Shown: positions 23,811 to 34,936, counted from the stretch's first letter. The stretch: 64,000 nucleotides of DNA from Musa acuminata AAA Group (GCF_036884655.1 NC_088356.1:17142501-17206500), one strand, 5' to 3'. Notes: generated by a model from the sequence alone, not told the origin. A program made the numbers and translations.

Positions 23811-24354
23811 GTAAATATTATTTTATTTAATATCATTTAGGATCAATTCCATAATGTATTTTATAGATTATTGATCTAGGTCACTTTGGTGGCTACAGGA
23901 CTAATACAAAAAGATAAAATACAGTCTAAAATATCTCATGAATGATAAGAACTTTATTATAAGTCATATCCCATAAGCCTATCATCCCAGCTATTTTGAT
24001 AGCTATCGGTCAGATAAAACTTAGGAAGATAAATTACAAATAATATTCACTAAATTTCTATATCCTGATTCATGCTGTCATTGTGAATATTATTTTATTT
24101 AATATTATTTAGGACTAATTTCATAATATATTTTATAAATTATTAGTCTAGGTCACTTTGGTGATTGTAAGACTAATACAAAAATATAAAATACAATCTA
24201 AATTGTCCTATAAATGATAAGACTTTTATTGTAATTTATTTATCATAAGTTTATTATTCCGAGCTACTTTGACAACTATCGATCAGATACAATTTATGAA
24301 GATAAATTACAAATAATATTCATAAATTTATTTATCTTGATTCATACTGAAGTA
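23811..24354. repeat. 272-bp tandem duplication in the copia body
   Basis: Copy 1 is 23811-24082 and copy 2 is 24083-24354. Matching words sit exactly 272 bp apart (AATATTATTTTATTTAATAT at 23814/24086; TCACTTTGGTG at 23881/24153). The copies differ at many sites, so the duplication is old. It lies between the integrase remnant and the leader, where gag should be. Confidence 0.85.
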
Positions 24355-24804
24355 GTTCAATAATAAAATAATAAACATAATAATTATTGAGTATTAATCA
24401 ACAAAATGAAAAACTCATATGATAATCATAATAACATATAAATCATGAAGAGCCTTTATGTGAAAGAAAACTATTATTTCACAATTTCAAATATATACAT
24501 GTGAATAATCAAATGAATATCCAAGAATAATAATTGGATTTTATTTACCACATGTTAAAAATATAATCAATAATTTATATGAGAAAACTATAAAATTAAA
24601 TCATAATTTATATTTTTTTAAATCAAAATTAAAACCAATCAAAAAATCAAAAAATATAATCATGATTAAATTCAATCATAATTATAATAAATCATATTTA
24701 TTAATTTTATAATTGAGAATATAAATTAGAATTCTCAATTTCATAAAGGTAAAATTGTAAATATGTTGACAGGACATAAATTGGAATTATAAAATTCATA
24801 AAGA

Positions 24805-24912
24805 GCAAAACTATAATTTGGCAAAACCCTAGCATCTACGGCAAAACTGTAATTTGGCAAAACCCGAGCATCTAGGGTAAAACTATAAATATGTCAAAAC
24901 CCTAGCATCTAC
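24805..24912. repeat. Three 36-bp tandem repeats
   Basis: Units start at 24805, 24841 and 24877, with the core GCAAAACTATAATTTGGC then CCCTAGCATCTACG. They directly border the GC-rich block to the right. Confidence 0.88.
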
Positions 24913-25376
24913 GGCCGTATTGTTGCCGCCATGGGGCTTCCTCTACCCGTGGGCGATCGATGCTTGGCGCAGCCTGGCTGCGCGTGACAGCCGCCGGTGT
25001 ACGGTTGCCACGCCGCGACGCTGCCTGTGCGACCTGTGCCCGCGCACGACCGCTGCCACTACCTACGCGCGGATGCCGCACTTTGCCATCGCCTTGGCGT
25101 GGCCTAGCCGCGCGCGGTTGTCGCCTGGGTGCGGCATGCCCACGCCTGGTCGCTGTCGTTGCCCTCTGCGGCCACTACCCTTCCGTAAGTGCCTTCTGCG
25201 GGCACCACCATTACGCGTGAGGGCGGCCGCCACCTTCCGCGACCACCGCGTTCACAAGTGGTGCGGGATGCCCGTGGTACCGCCACCGCTCACAAGCGGA
25301 CCACTGCCCACACACAACCGTGATGCGCGGCTACGGGGTGGTAAGCTCTTCGTCGACAACGATCAACAGAGATGAT
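24913..25376. other. GC-rich block in the copia leader region
   Basis: About 460 bp are strongly GC-rich and CpG-rich, bounded sharply by DNA that is mostly A and T. Open frames exist on both strands (for example plus 24920-25375), but they are rich in Arg/Ala/Pro/Cys and match no domain I know; high GC by itself removes stops. In the element's own orientation this block lies between the PBS and the gag position. It may be a captured host segment or a GC-rich leader peculiar to this family. Confidence 0.6.
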
Positions 25377-25558
25377 CGTCTCAATAACACCTGATGATAA
25401 TAAACAGTAAATTCATCGATCAAACATAAAATTATATATTGCTCATAATCAACGATGGAGCAAATCATATAGAAAAAATATATCAATAATATACGATGAA
25501 TCATTGATGCATCGTAAACAAAAATAATAGATCTAATATATTTGATCTCAAGAACCTA

Positions 25559-25571
25559 GGCTCTGATACCA
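25559..25571 (-). other. Copia primer-binding site
   Basis: The minus strand reads TGGTATCAGAGCC, a full match to the initiator tRNA-Met complement, two bases from the LTR end. It proves the element's minus orientation. Confidence 0.95.
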
Positions 25572-25573
25572 AT

Positions 25574-26170
25574 TGTTAGCATAAAATCTGTAATCATGCT
25601 ATTTGTAATGCGAAAAAACTTTTATACTACGATTGAAATAAAATAAAATTAGATCTAACAATATATTACGATACGTACCTTTCATTGTTGTTCAGAAGAA
25701 TAAACCTTATCTGATATACAAGTGCCTCCATCGTCGGATCTGAGATATCAATCTGCAAGGATAACTAGATCCTTCTCCTCTCTTCCTATCCTTTCACAAG
25801 ACCACCTAGATTGATGGATTAGGGGATTAGGGGAGAGGGAGATTGAGAGAAAAACCTTAATCTCTCAACTACATTGAGATACAGTGAGATCACTCCCTTT
25901 TTAGCCCCTAGTGGATTAGGGAGATTAAGAGAAAAATTTTAATCTCTCAATTACTAAGATGTTACACTTTAGCCCCTAAAGATCCTATCTATTTATAGGC
26001 GAGAGCAGAGGGTCTAGGATTAGTTATTAGGAGAGTTCCTCCCATCAAGGTTATCTCCTGAGGAATCCTACTTTAACTGAACTTTTTTTCTATTGGCCAA
26101 TAACCATAATTAGAATCCAATCATATCTATAATATATCTTACCTAATTAAATAGGTCCATATAATTATCA
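25574..26170 (-). repeat. Copia 5' LTR (597 bp)
   Basis: On the plus strand it starts TGTTAGCATAAAATC and ends CATATAATTATCA at the target duplication. The minus-strand TATA box is at 25989-25998. It aligns over its length with the split 3' LTR. Confidence 0.93.
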
Positions 26171-26512
26171 CTTCTATCCCTAGCGTTACCTTAACTTCGA
26201 TAATGGATGATGTTGCTTACTCCCTTGCTAGTTCTTGCTCTGTAGCTTGTTGAATATAAGATAGGTACCCAATAGCCCTTGCTTATTCAATCTGTGTACT
26301 AACGCACAACTCAACTCGCATTAGCACAACGAGAACGTTGCTTGTTCTCTAAAGAATTGAAGAGAGCTACCATAATATAGAAGAACATAAACTCACAGCA
26401 CAATTTCTATAAGAACGTAACCTAACTATAGACTTGTTCACTTATTTGGTTTGTTCTTTTCTTTTCCGCTTTAGTTTTATCTCTTTTGATATAACTAAGT
26501 AAAACAACATCA
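26171..26512. repeat. Unclassified word-repeat tract, middle part
   Basis: After the copia target duplication the vocabulary of 11820-13349 resumes: GTTGCTTGTTCTC, GCATTAGCAC and CATAATATAGAAGAACATAAACTCAC. The insertion therefore landed inside this tract. The right end meets the next element at 26513. Confidence 0.5.
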
Positions 26513-26917
26513 TGATGGGATATAAAGAAGAAGTATTACATAGTGGAATTAAATGAAAATCATAATTAAATATGATACCAAGATTTATGTAAAAATTCCT
26601 TCCAACATGAAGGGTAAAAATCATAGGACAAACTAAAGATAATCCACTATAAAAATAATGAATATATAAATCTCAGAGTCTTTTTCCTAAAACCCAAGCA
26701 ATAATCTCAAGAAAATAATTAGGATATAAAGATTATGTCACTATGCATAATATCTAAATTCTCTATAAGTAATCACAACAAGAATTTACTATAGATCTGA
26801 TCTAACCTGAGATGAGAATATTGCTTGAATGATTGAGAATAGTCTCTCTGCGTTGTCCTTGTCTTCTTTCATTTTCTTTTCTTATTTTTCTATCTTTTTT
26901 TCCTCTTTTTTTAATCA
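26513..26917 (-). repeat. 3' LTR of the deleted copia
   Basis: It matches 28576-29014 from TGATGGGATATAAAGAAGAA on, but lacks about 35 bases near its left end. The inner boundary near 26917 is approximate, because the two copies diverge in a pyrimidine-rich run. Confidence 0.75.
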
Positions 26918-26989
26918 AGTTACTACTATAGTTTTCTACCTCTACTACTGTAGGTTTATACCTTATTGCTGTAGTTTTTCTCCCCAATT

Positions 26990-27662
26990 TTTTGCAGCCA
27001 CCACTGATACTAGGAACATTAACAGATCCACTAAGAGTTTTTATCCTCAAATGACCACCATTTGTACAAACATGGTCTAAGACTTGTATTTTTCTAGATA
27101 AAGTAGGACTAGCAAATGAAACTCTATGTTGTTTACTAGTTAAATAATTAATACAAGAGTTCAGATGTGTACCTTTAAGGTTTAAAAATACCTCTCTCTT
27201 TGAAAGAACTTGTAGTCCCTTCTCGCTCATGTGTCCCAATCACCTATGCCATAACTCTATGCTGAAGTATTTCTCTGTAGCATTCAACTGCTCACCATAA
27301 GCTTTGGCTTGCAACCTGTATAAGATGTGGCATTTTTTTCTACTAGCTATAACAAGAGAACCCTCACTGAGCTTCCATTGCCCCATGTGAAATATATTAT
27401 TATAACCTTCATCAGCTAGCCTTCCAACTGAAATTAAATTCAGTCTCAAGTCAATCATATGTCTCACATCCTTAAGTACCAACTTCCAGCCAAGATTGGT
27501 CTTTATGCGGATATCACCCATTTCAATGATGTTTGTCGTGCTATAGTTGCCCATCTTGACGACACCAAAATTTTCAAACCTATAGGTAGCAAGAAACTCC
27601 CTCCATGGTGTAGCATGATAAGAAGCACCTATACTAATCACCCACTCAAGATCCTAATCTAT
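26990..27662 (-). pseudogene. Deleted copia protease and pre-integrase segment
   Basis: On the minus strand the protease region reads WVISIGASYHATP, where family members have a D-S/T-G active site; the aspartate is lost. It continues with VRHMIDLRLNLISVG and the pre-integrase [15 protein letters not shown]. After about 26990 the frame runs into non-pol sequence and then the LTR, marking the deletion junction. Without the catalytic Asp and the downstream pol this cannot be active. Confidence 0.82.
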
Positions 27663-27740
27663 ATAAGAAAAAATATCATCAAAAGGAGATAAAATCAAAT
27701 AATCACCACTTTACACTATAGTTGTGGTATTATCTTTTGA

Positions 27741-28500
27741 CTATGAAGACTCTACTTCTTTTCCCTTTTTTTTGCTCTTCTTAGGTTGCTTGCATTGGTT
27801 CTTGTAATGTTCTTTCTCACCATAGTTATAATAAATAATATCTTTTCTTGATCTCGACTTACTTCTACCCATACGTGAACTGTTTCTGTCTTTGGACTTT
27901 GACCTTCCTCTGTCCTCTGAGATAAGTGCCTGCGAATCATTCTGAGATATTGTTGAATTTTTTCTTCTCAACTCCTCATTCAACAAACTACTTGTTACTT
28001 GACTCATGGTGGCAATACCACATGGTACAAAATTACTAAGGGAAACCACCAGTGTCTCCCAACTTTCTAGCAAAGAACTAAGAAGTAACAATGCATACAA
28101 CTAATCGTCAAGAAATATTTTCATAGAGGATAACTAGTTAGTAATACTCTGCATTTTATTCAAATGCTTAGTAATAGAAGCACCCTCTTTATATTTCAGG
28201 TTCACAAGTTTTTTAATCAAGAAAGTTTTGTTGCCAGTTGTTTTTCTTTCATAGAGACCTTCCAACTTTTTTCAAAGAGAATATGCAGAACTTTCAATAG
28301 AAATATGGTGAAAAATGCTGTCATCAAACCACTGTCGAATAAACCCGACTGTTTTTCGATCTAACCTCTTCCACTCATCATCTGTCATAGTTGCGAGCTT
28401 TGCACTATCCCCTTGTAAAGGTCCACACAAATCTTTACAATACAAGAGATCTTTCATTCTTGGCTTCCATATTATCTAATTGTTTCCATTCAAGTTAATC
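27741..28500 (-). pseudogene. Deleted copia gag
   Basis: On the minus strand a Ty1-copia gag reads from about 28500: MTDDEWKRLDRKTVGFIRQW, then LVNLKYKEGASI and the region before the zinc knuckle rich in Ser/Arg/Lys. The knuckle reads YYNYGEKEHYKNQC near 27800-27840: the second and third metal ligands (His, final Cys region) survive but both leading Cys are Tyr. Several in-frame stops are present upstream. The protein would not bind RNA normally. Confidence 0.8.
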
Positions 28501-28560
28501 ATGCGAGAAACACTACCAGCCTCTATATTCGAACATAAAAAAATTAAATCACTAAAACCT

Positions 28561-28573
28561 TGCTCTGATACCA
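28561..28573 (-). other. Deleted copia primer-binding site
   Basis: The minus strand reads TGGTATCAGAGCA, two bases from the LTR end, matching the initiator tRNA-Met complement. Confidence 0.93.
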
Positions 28574-28575
28574 GT

Positions 28576-29014
28576 TGATAGGATATAAAGAAGAACAAAC
28601 TTTGTATACGAATAAATACAAGCAAGTCATAACACACAATAGAATTAAATAGAAATTATAATAAAATATGATAGTAAGATTTACGTGAAAAATCCTCCAA
28701 CGTGAAGGGTAAAAACTACGAGACAAACCAAAGATAATCCATTATAAGAATAATAAATATATAAATCTCAAAGTCTTTTGTCCAAAACCCAAGCAATAAT
28801 CTAAAAGAATAACTAAGATACAAGGATTATATCACTATGCACAATATCCAAATTCTCCCAAAGTAATCACAATAAGAATATACTTTAGATCTGATCTAAC
28901 CTAAGATGAGAACACTACTTGGATGATTAATAATAGTCTCTCTGCATTGTTCTTGTCTTCTTTCCTTTCCTTCTCTTATTTTTTCACAAAAGTTTCTCTC
29001 TTTTTCTCCCATCA
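28576..29014 (-). repeat. 5' LTR of the deleted copia
   Basis: It starts TGATAGGATATAAAG on the plus strand and ends CTCCCATCA. The right end is chosen because it mirrors the left tip and leaves a near-match target duplication. Confidence 0.72.
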
Positions 29015-29019
29015 TATCA

Positions 29020-30915
29020 CGATGCCTTTGCATTCGCCCTAGAGGGCCACCCATCCGCCTTTTCTTTCCTTTCCTTTCACACCCCAAACATAATAAAAAG
29101 TTAGCTTATGCTTGCTCCCTTGCCTAAAGAAAAAAAATTAAGTATTACACATCACATGTAGAATCAAGTGAAAACATAGCTTAAACTAATTTAATAGTGG
29201 CAAACTCACTAGCGTAAAAGAAGAGAATGTGAGTGCACAAAAGGAATCGAGGCACAGTAGGTAGTTTCAAGTGTAAAGTCTGAAAAGAATAAAATGAACA
29301 ACAACCTCAACTCGCTAACGCTTAATGGAACAAGCAACTCTAAATAAAGTGGCATTGGTTGGGGTGTGAAAGAGTAAGTATTGGATACGAGTTCCAGTTC
29401 GAGTGTAGTCATAGAGTACGGTTTCAAGTTAGTTGTAGTTCATCATAAATAGAAGACAGAATGCGAATGCCCACTATACACTTAAGTAGAAAGTCTCAGC
29501 TCCACGGTACACAGATATTAAGGTGATGTCTAGTAAATCTTGCTCAGTAGTGCTCTTTGAGCTTGCTCCGAACAGGTAGGGGTTCAAAAACTGTTTATGA
29601 AACTTTAGACTTGATATGAAAGTAGGACGAGTGTTCAGTCAATTATCATTATCATTTTAAATCAAATCACTAACATCTGATATAAGAGATGAACAAGACA
29701 TAGCATACTCCTTACTTTGAGAACTCAGCCAGGCACCCATCCAGGAAAGTAAGCTAATTCTTATGTCGCATATGATTTAGACTAGTAAACAAACTCCGAA
29801 ACTCATAAGCATTTGTTTCTGTTGCTTGTTCCATTCATTTCATCTATCTTGCATAATATAGAATATGCAAGAGTGTAAACTCACTAAGAAGAATATAAAC
29901 AAACAGCTGCATTGCTTATTTTCCTTTGGATTAGAGCGGTGTGCACCCCAAAACTCAAAAGAAAGAATTTCAGTCACATATGACATAAATGACATAAGAG
30001 ATGAACACTTAGCTAACTCACGTAAGCTCGACTTCCCTTGTTCGTTGCTAGCATTACAAAATTTGTTGCTTATTCTCTCAACTCACTTTTAGAATTGAGT
30101 TTGGGAGCATGTGAAGTCAAGTCTGTAAACCTTTAATTGAGAATTAATAAGTTGCATAATATAGAAAAGAATAAAAACATTGCAACGACTTCCCTTTTGC
30201 TTCAAAACATAGCATACATATTACTTTTAGAACGAATCGAGACACAGCATACATATTACTTTCAAAATGAATTGAGTGCTTTCCTATTCTATAATAGCGG
30301 AACCTAACAAAACTTACTCTCGAGGCTTGTTCCCTAAATTGCTCCATTGTTAATCTAGAAAATAGTAACACGGCATTGCTTACTGCTTCCAAAACTCATA
30401 TCGTAGGTGCACCCGATCCATACTAAATATGCAACTTCACTTTGAGTGCAACAAAGTAGGGAGAGTGCGAAGTCACACTACCCAATACTGAATAAGCACC
30501 CCTAATGTACAACAGAATAAAAAAGAAGAGAGTTGAGGCACCCCGACCCAAGAGTAAGAGCACCCCGAATGACTCTAGACTCCAAAACTTTCTTATTGCC
30601 CGTTGCTTGTTGCTAGCAGCGTTATTGCTTTTCTTCCTTTAGAATTGGGTAACAACACTACTTGTTTGAATATAATTGTGTTATCGTTGCTTGTTCTTTC
30701 ATGAGTGCTTGTTCGAATTTAGAACTTAAGCTTAGCCCTTACTTTCAAGTACTTTCTTATTACCCATTGCTTACTAAATTTAAGTCGCATATGATAGAAT
30801 AGAGTAAAAGCATTCTCCATGACAATTGACTTTACGCTCTCAAACTGTTGACTCCCTGCTTATTCCACTTACTAGTGACTCTAAAGAGAGAATTGAGGTC
30901 TTGCATCGTTACTTG
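29020..30915. repeat. Unclassified word-repeat tract, right part
   Basis: The longest part of the tract. Recurring words include CTCGCTAACGCTTA, GCTTGTTCC, CATAATATAGAA (29849, 30155), GTAAACCTTTAATTGAG at about 30126, and a run of GAATCGAG / GAATTGAG near 30230-30275. The phrase ACATAGCATACATATTACTTT is nearly duplicated at about 30210 and 30246. No domain-bearing ORF or LTR is visible. It ends where the Angela-like LTR begins. Confidence 0.5.
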
Positions 30916-31690
30916 TGGTAGTCATAGTTATCCTATAAATCAATTACGTGAGTAATAACACATGTGATATAATATGCACTCTTTTTACTTATTATATTAT
31001 TTGATATTTTATCATTTTATCTTATATATATATATATATATATATATATTATGATATTCATAGATCGATGTAATGAGAATCGAATCATGATAAGATTATG
31101 ATATTCATGGATTGATTGAAAAAAAGTTCTTTGGAAGAATTCGATTAGAGCAAGACTCGAGTACAAAATTGTATTTGCCTAATAACACCATGCTCGGTAT
31201 ATAGTCTCTAGAATATTAGGTGGATGATGGACTATAGATATACGATAACTAAGGATAAACAAGTCCAATAGATTGGATTCCCTTGTATCGTTTGGGGACT
31301 ACGGCGTAGTGGCCTAGTATATCCATAATCGATGAGTCAAGTGATTTATTATGGAGATAATAATTCACTAAACCAGAAGGAATTCTGATAGATATAACTC
31401 ATAACCAACTCAATATTGGGCCTGAAGGGCCACACATGTATTGTAGATGTTGTGATGAGTAGAGGTTCGGATATGAGATATTTGCTGGAGCCCTTATCTT
31501 ATTGGATATTCAATAAGCCCTTGAATTATTGGATCCTATAGATGAGATCCAATAAGAGCCAATGAGAGATTATTAGGTAGAGACCCACTAATCTAAGATG
31601 CTTCGATAGTTAGATAGAGATCTAATACCCAATATGACTACTGGATGAGTTTCTAGTAACAAACTTTGCAACTTCCTATTGATGCAGTTG
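30916..31690 (+). repeat. Truncated Angela-like LTR
   Basis: It begins TGGTAGTCATAG and matches the reverse complement of the solo LTR at 40174-41773. Shared phrases include GACTACGGCGTAGTGGCC, ATTGGGCCTGAAGGGCC and TTATTGGATATTCAATAAG. It lacks internal pieces and its 3' portion, where the other copy has its TATA box and TTTCCCAACA end. No partner LTR or target duplication is visible, so it is a fragment. Confidence 0.75.
31023..31049. repeat. (TA)n microsatellite
   Basis: About 13 TA units lie inside the Angela-like LTR fragment, at the spot where the other copy has a shorter TATATATATGCATATATG run. Expansion occurred in this copy. Confidence 0.93.
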
Positions 31691-32835
31691 TAACTATAAT
31701 TATACAAAATCAAATAATAAAAGATATAAATTTGTAGGAATCAAGTGTAAGATAAAACGATGCATTTTATCATCAAAAGCTAAAAAATATATTAAAATTT
31801 TGATAAAAATAAAGAAAGAGAGGAATTGGTTGGGCACAAAAAAAAATATTAAAATTTTATGAAAAATAAAGAGAGGAAGGAAGAAAATAGAGAAGTTTTT
31901 TCACTTTCACTTATTTCATTAATTATTTTTATTTTTCTTTCATTATTGACATGGAACATCTTCAAATTTTTTACGATTGTACTCATAAAAATCATCTTAG
32001 TTGTATTTTGGGTGACTCCTTGACGATGCTTGCACGAGGTCAAGGAATACGCTTAGATAGTGCTTGCATGCCTTCATATTCCTCTTCTTTTTTTTTACTT
32101 TTAATTTTTATATATTTAAACCTATTTTAATTTAATTAAAGATTATTTTAATATTATTATTCTAACATGTTGTGCTTCCAAATGTATTTTTGGTGTGAGG
32201 TGTTGTTGGTGAGGCCCGACGTTCAGACTTCTTTTTGGATTCTATGACACTTCCTATATGTGCCTGAATAAAATGATCACTTTTCCTATAGCACAAAAAT
32301 TCAAGGCAAATAATTATGTTTTCTTCTTAGTGTTTTCAGTGTATCACCATTGACTGCTTGTATAATTTTCATCCTTTCGTGCTTTATCTTGTTATGTTTC
32401 CCTTATGTTTATTGCTCACCTTTCTTTTTATATTCCTCTTTTGATGAAGTGAAATGGTGGAGAATGTGCGCCATTCAATGAACATAAACATGACAGTCTG
32501 CTCTCATTTCATTTGTCACATGAGGGATTGAACGGCCTACTGTTGTCATTTACTGCAATCCCTTACTGATATATGGAAAGTTATCATACTTACTACATTC
32601 CTTAGAAAACACTAGTCTTAATTACTTGAAATTAAGTCATCACATTATTATGATTCAAAAGCCAAAAGTGCCCACGAAAACTTGTTTATGAAGGCGGTGA
32701 TCCGAGCTCAGACGCGTCCCTGTCAAAGGCGAAGGGTGAAGTAGCCACCTCTCTTGCAAGCCTATTGTTGTAATCACCGACACCGAGCTTCTACTCCTGA
32801 AGGTGTCAGCAGGAGCTACCGCAGCTGTATCCACC
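31691..32835. other. AT-rich DNA upstream of the BBX remnant
   Basis: No element or gene was recognised. The last 150 bases before 32836 are less AT-rich and may be the old 5' region of the BBX gene. Confidence 0.45.
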
Positions 32836-33790
32836 ATGCGCATACTCTATGACGTCTGTGAAGACACGGCCGTTGTCATCTTCTATACCACCGACGAGGC
32901 TTCTCTCTGCGCCATGTGCGACGAGAAGGTCTAATCTTCTTTCAGATGTTAGCTAAAACTAACCCACCATTTCTGCAGCTAAAAATGCACTAAGTATCAT
33001 GAGAAGGTTGCTCCTTTAGGGCCTGAGTAACGTAATTCGAATGGAAATTAGTCTCACCTTTTCCACTTAGAAGGTTAATTAGCAGAGTTATAGAAAAGAG
33101 AATGGAAGGTTCATGATGTTACTTATCATTCATGCTCATGAAAGAATGAAGCAGCCTCGTACGGAACCCTAGATCTGGAAGAGTCAAAACGAAAGGGACT
33201 TTAACGTGTGATATGCTCCTCTTACACAAATATGCTGATGAACTAATCAAACTTGATCAAGTATACCGTTAGCTTATGTTTTTGACATCGTTGTTATTTA
33301 ATGAAATATGAATTCTAAAAAAAATTAAATAAAAGGGTAAATGAATATGTTGACTGACATGAGCTAAATATTCTATATACACATTCCTATTTTCTATCCT
33401 TCTATTAGACTCACAAGTTGAAGGATTTTTTATAAAACAATTTACATTTCTCTCTGAGTAGAAGTTTCTTCTTAGCGAGACAAATTGAGACTACACTCTC
33501 AACTGTATGCTCCGCATGTTCAACTCTATATTTGTTTCCTACTGTAGATATTCCATGAAGAAATTCTAACAATTAGTATTTGAATAATATAGGTTCACAC
33601 TTGCAATAAGTTGGTGAGCAGGCACAAAAGGGTACAGCACGCGAAACCAAGCAATGTTGGCGCTGTGACATTTGTGAGAATTCACCCTGTTTAGCCTTGT
33701 TCATTGAGTTCGTCGTGTTGTTAGATCTCCCTTTGTTTTAACAATGATGAAATGTTTTTGTTATTATGTTTTCTTCTCAAACTAATCAGT

Positions 33791-34295
33791 TGTTAAATTA
33801 TGTGACCTTATCTAATTAGATAAAATATATTATGGATATGATTTGAATTTTGATTACGATTATCGATCAATGAAAAGTAAGTTCAATTATGATAGAATTT
33901 CTTTGGAGATGACTTTGATGAAGATACTCTCCTGATTATTTATCCTAAACTCTATGCTTTCACCGATAAATAGACAGCATCTTCTCTCATCTCCTATTGG
34001 TCACGTGAATCAGTTAATAAGAGATTATTTATCTTATCTCATCTCTCCTTTGTTTCTGATCTATCGCTCACAGTAGTCTTATGAATGATAGGAAGAGAGG
34101 AAAAGACGAGTTTAGTTCTCCTTACATATCGACATCATTGTAACTTTTGGATCCGACGATCATATACTTGTAGATCAAAGAAAAGCTTTTAGAATGACAT
34201 CCAAAGGTATACATCCTAAATTTGATATATTGTTATTTAATTTTAAATTTTAGCATTAAAGTTTTCCGCATAACAGAATAGTTTTTATGCTGACA
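33791..34295 (+). mobile_element. Solo LTR of the 13355-26170 copia family
   Basis: It starts TGTTAAATTATGTGACC and ends TTTTTATGCTGACA, matching the reverse complement of the LTRs at 25574-26170 over its length. Flanks TCAGT (33786-33790) and TCAGC (34296-34300) are a target duplication with one change. A lone LTR with target duplication arises by recombination between two LTRs. It lies within the BBX remnant, between the B-box 2 pieces. Confidence 0.85.
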
Positions 34296-34532
34296 TCAGC
34301 ATCTTAGTCCAATCAGCTTAGTACAGTGTGATTCAGATTATAACCACTGATATTATTCTATACTAATCAATTCTTCAACTTTCTGGTAGCTTTCTTTTTC
34401 TGTGTAATAGATGGATCTTGAATGTGATGTCATCGTGCATGTTGGTGCTAAAAAAATCACATGAGAAATATCTACTCTTGAGGCAGAAAAATTGAGGTAA
34501 ATGATCCCTAGATCACACGAAATTGAATAGTT

Positions 34533-34896
34533 TGTATTAGTTTGGCAAGTTCTACATGGTCCTACATCGGAAAAATCAAGTTTATTATCTCATATTGCAA
34601 CTATAAATAAGGATCTAGGCTTTGAAGCTAGATGCACCATAAGAAAACATAATTGTTTGCTTTAGACTTTTCTTGTTTAGTAGTTTCAGGTATTTTATGA
34701 TCTAGAAATATTTTCCTAAAGTATTTGTAATTGTCCTTTTTATAGTAGAGTTTTGCTCCTCCTCCGTCCGTGGATATAAGTCAATTGACCGAACCACGTA
34801 AATATGATATTATTGTCTCTTTTATTTTTCTGCTTTATTATCTTTATTGGGTTGCCAAATTACCCTTTGGTAAATTTCTTGGGGCCAACTCTAACA
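34533..34896 (+). repeat. 5' LTR of the 34533-39114 copia
   Basis: It runs from TGTATTAGTTTGGCAAG to CTCTAACA. The extra TA after TG compared with the 3' copy may be a late insertion. Confidence 0.9.
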
Positions 34897-34899
34897 AAC

Positions 34900-34912
34900 T
34901 GGTATCAAAGCC
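34900..34912 (+). other. Primer-binding site of the 34533-39114 copia
   Basis: TGGTATCAAAGCC lies three bases after the LTR, with one mismatch to the initiator tRNA-Met complement. Confidence 0.88.
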
Positions 34913-34936
34913 TGGTTTTGGGATCTTTTGGCAACG

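Larger units (their letters stand above)
13355..26170 (-). mobile_element. Decayed Ty1-copia retrotransposon holding a nested gypsy element
   Basis: The target duplication CTTCT flanks it at 13350-13354 and 26171-26175. The right LTR (5' in element sense) is 25574-26170. The left LTR is split into 13355-13658 and 19345-19638 by the Reina-like insertion. The primer-binding site TGGTATCAGAGCC (minus strand, 25559-25571) is perfect and the PPT is at 19639-19652. The internal 5.9 kb is very AT-rich. Its pol is only legible in fragments: integrase-like at about 22130-22450 and an RNase H tail at about 20080-20170. It is older than the nested element, judging by decay. Confidence 0.9.
26513..29014 (-). 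mobile_element. Internally deleted Ty1-copia element, 2.5 kb
   Basis: LTRs at 26513-26917 and 28576-29014 have inverted tips TGATGGGA / TCCCATCA. The PBS TGGTATCAGAGCA is at 28561-28573 on the minus strand. Flanks CATCA (26508-26512) and TATCA (29015-29019) are a likely target duplication with one change. Gag, protease and the pre-integrase motif are present in order. Integrase core, RT and RNase H are missing, so pol was lost by internal deletion and the copy could move only with helper proteins. The outer LTR boundary is set by the inverted tips and is less certain than the inner one. Confidence 0.82.

Noticed and set aside
24920..25375. 151-codon open frame rich in Arg, Ala, Pro and Cys
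   Set aside because: High GC content removes stop codons in several frames here, on both strands. There is no known domain and no gene structure.
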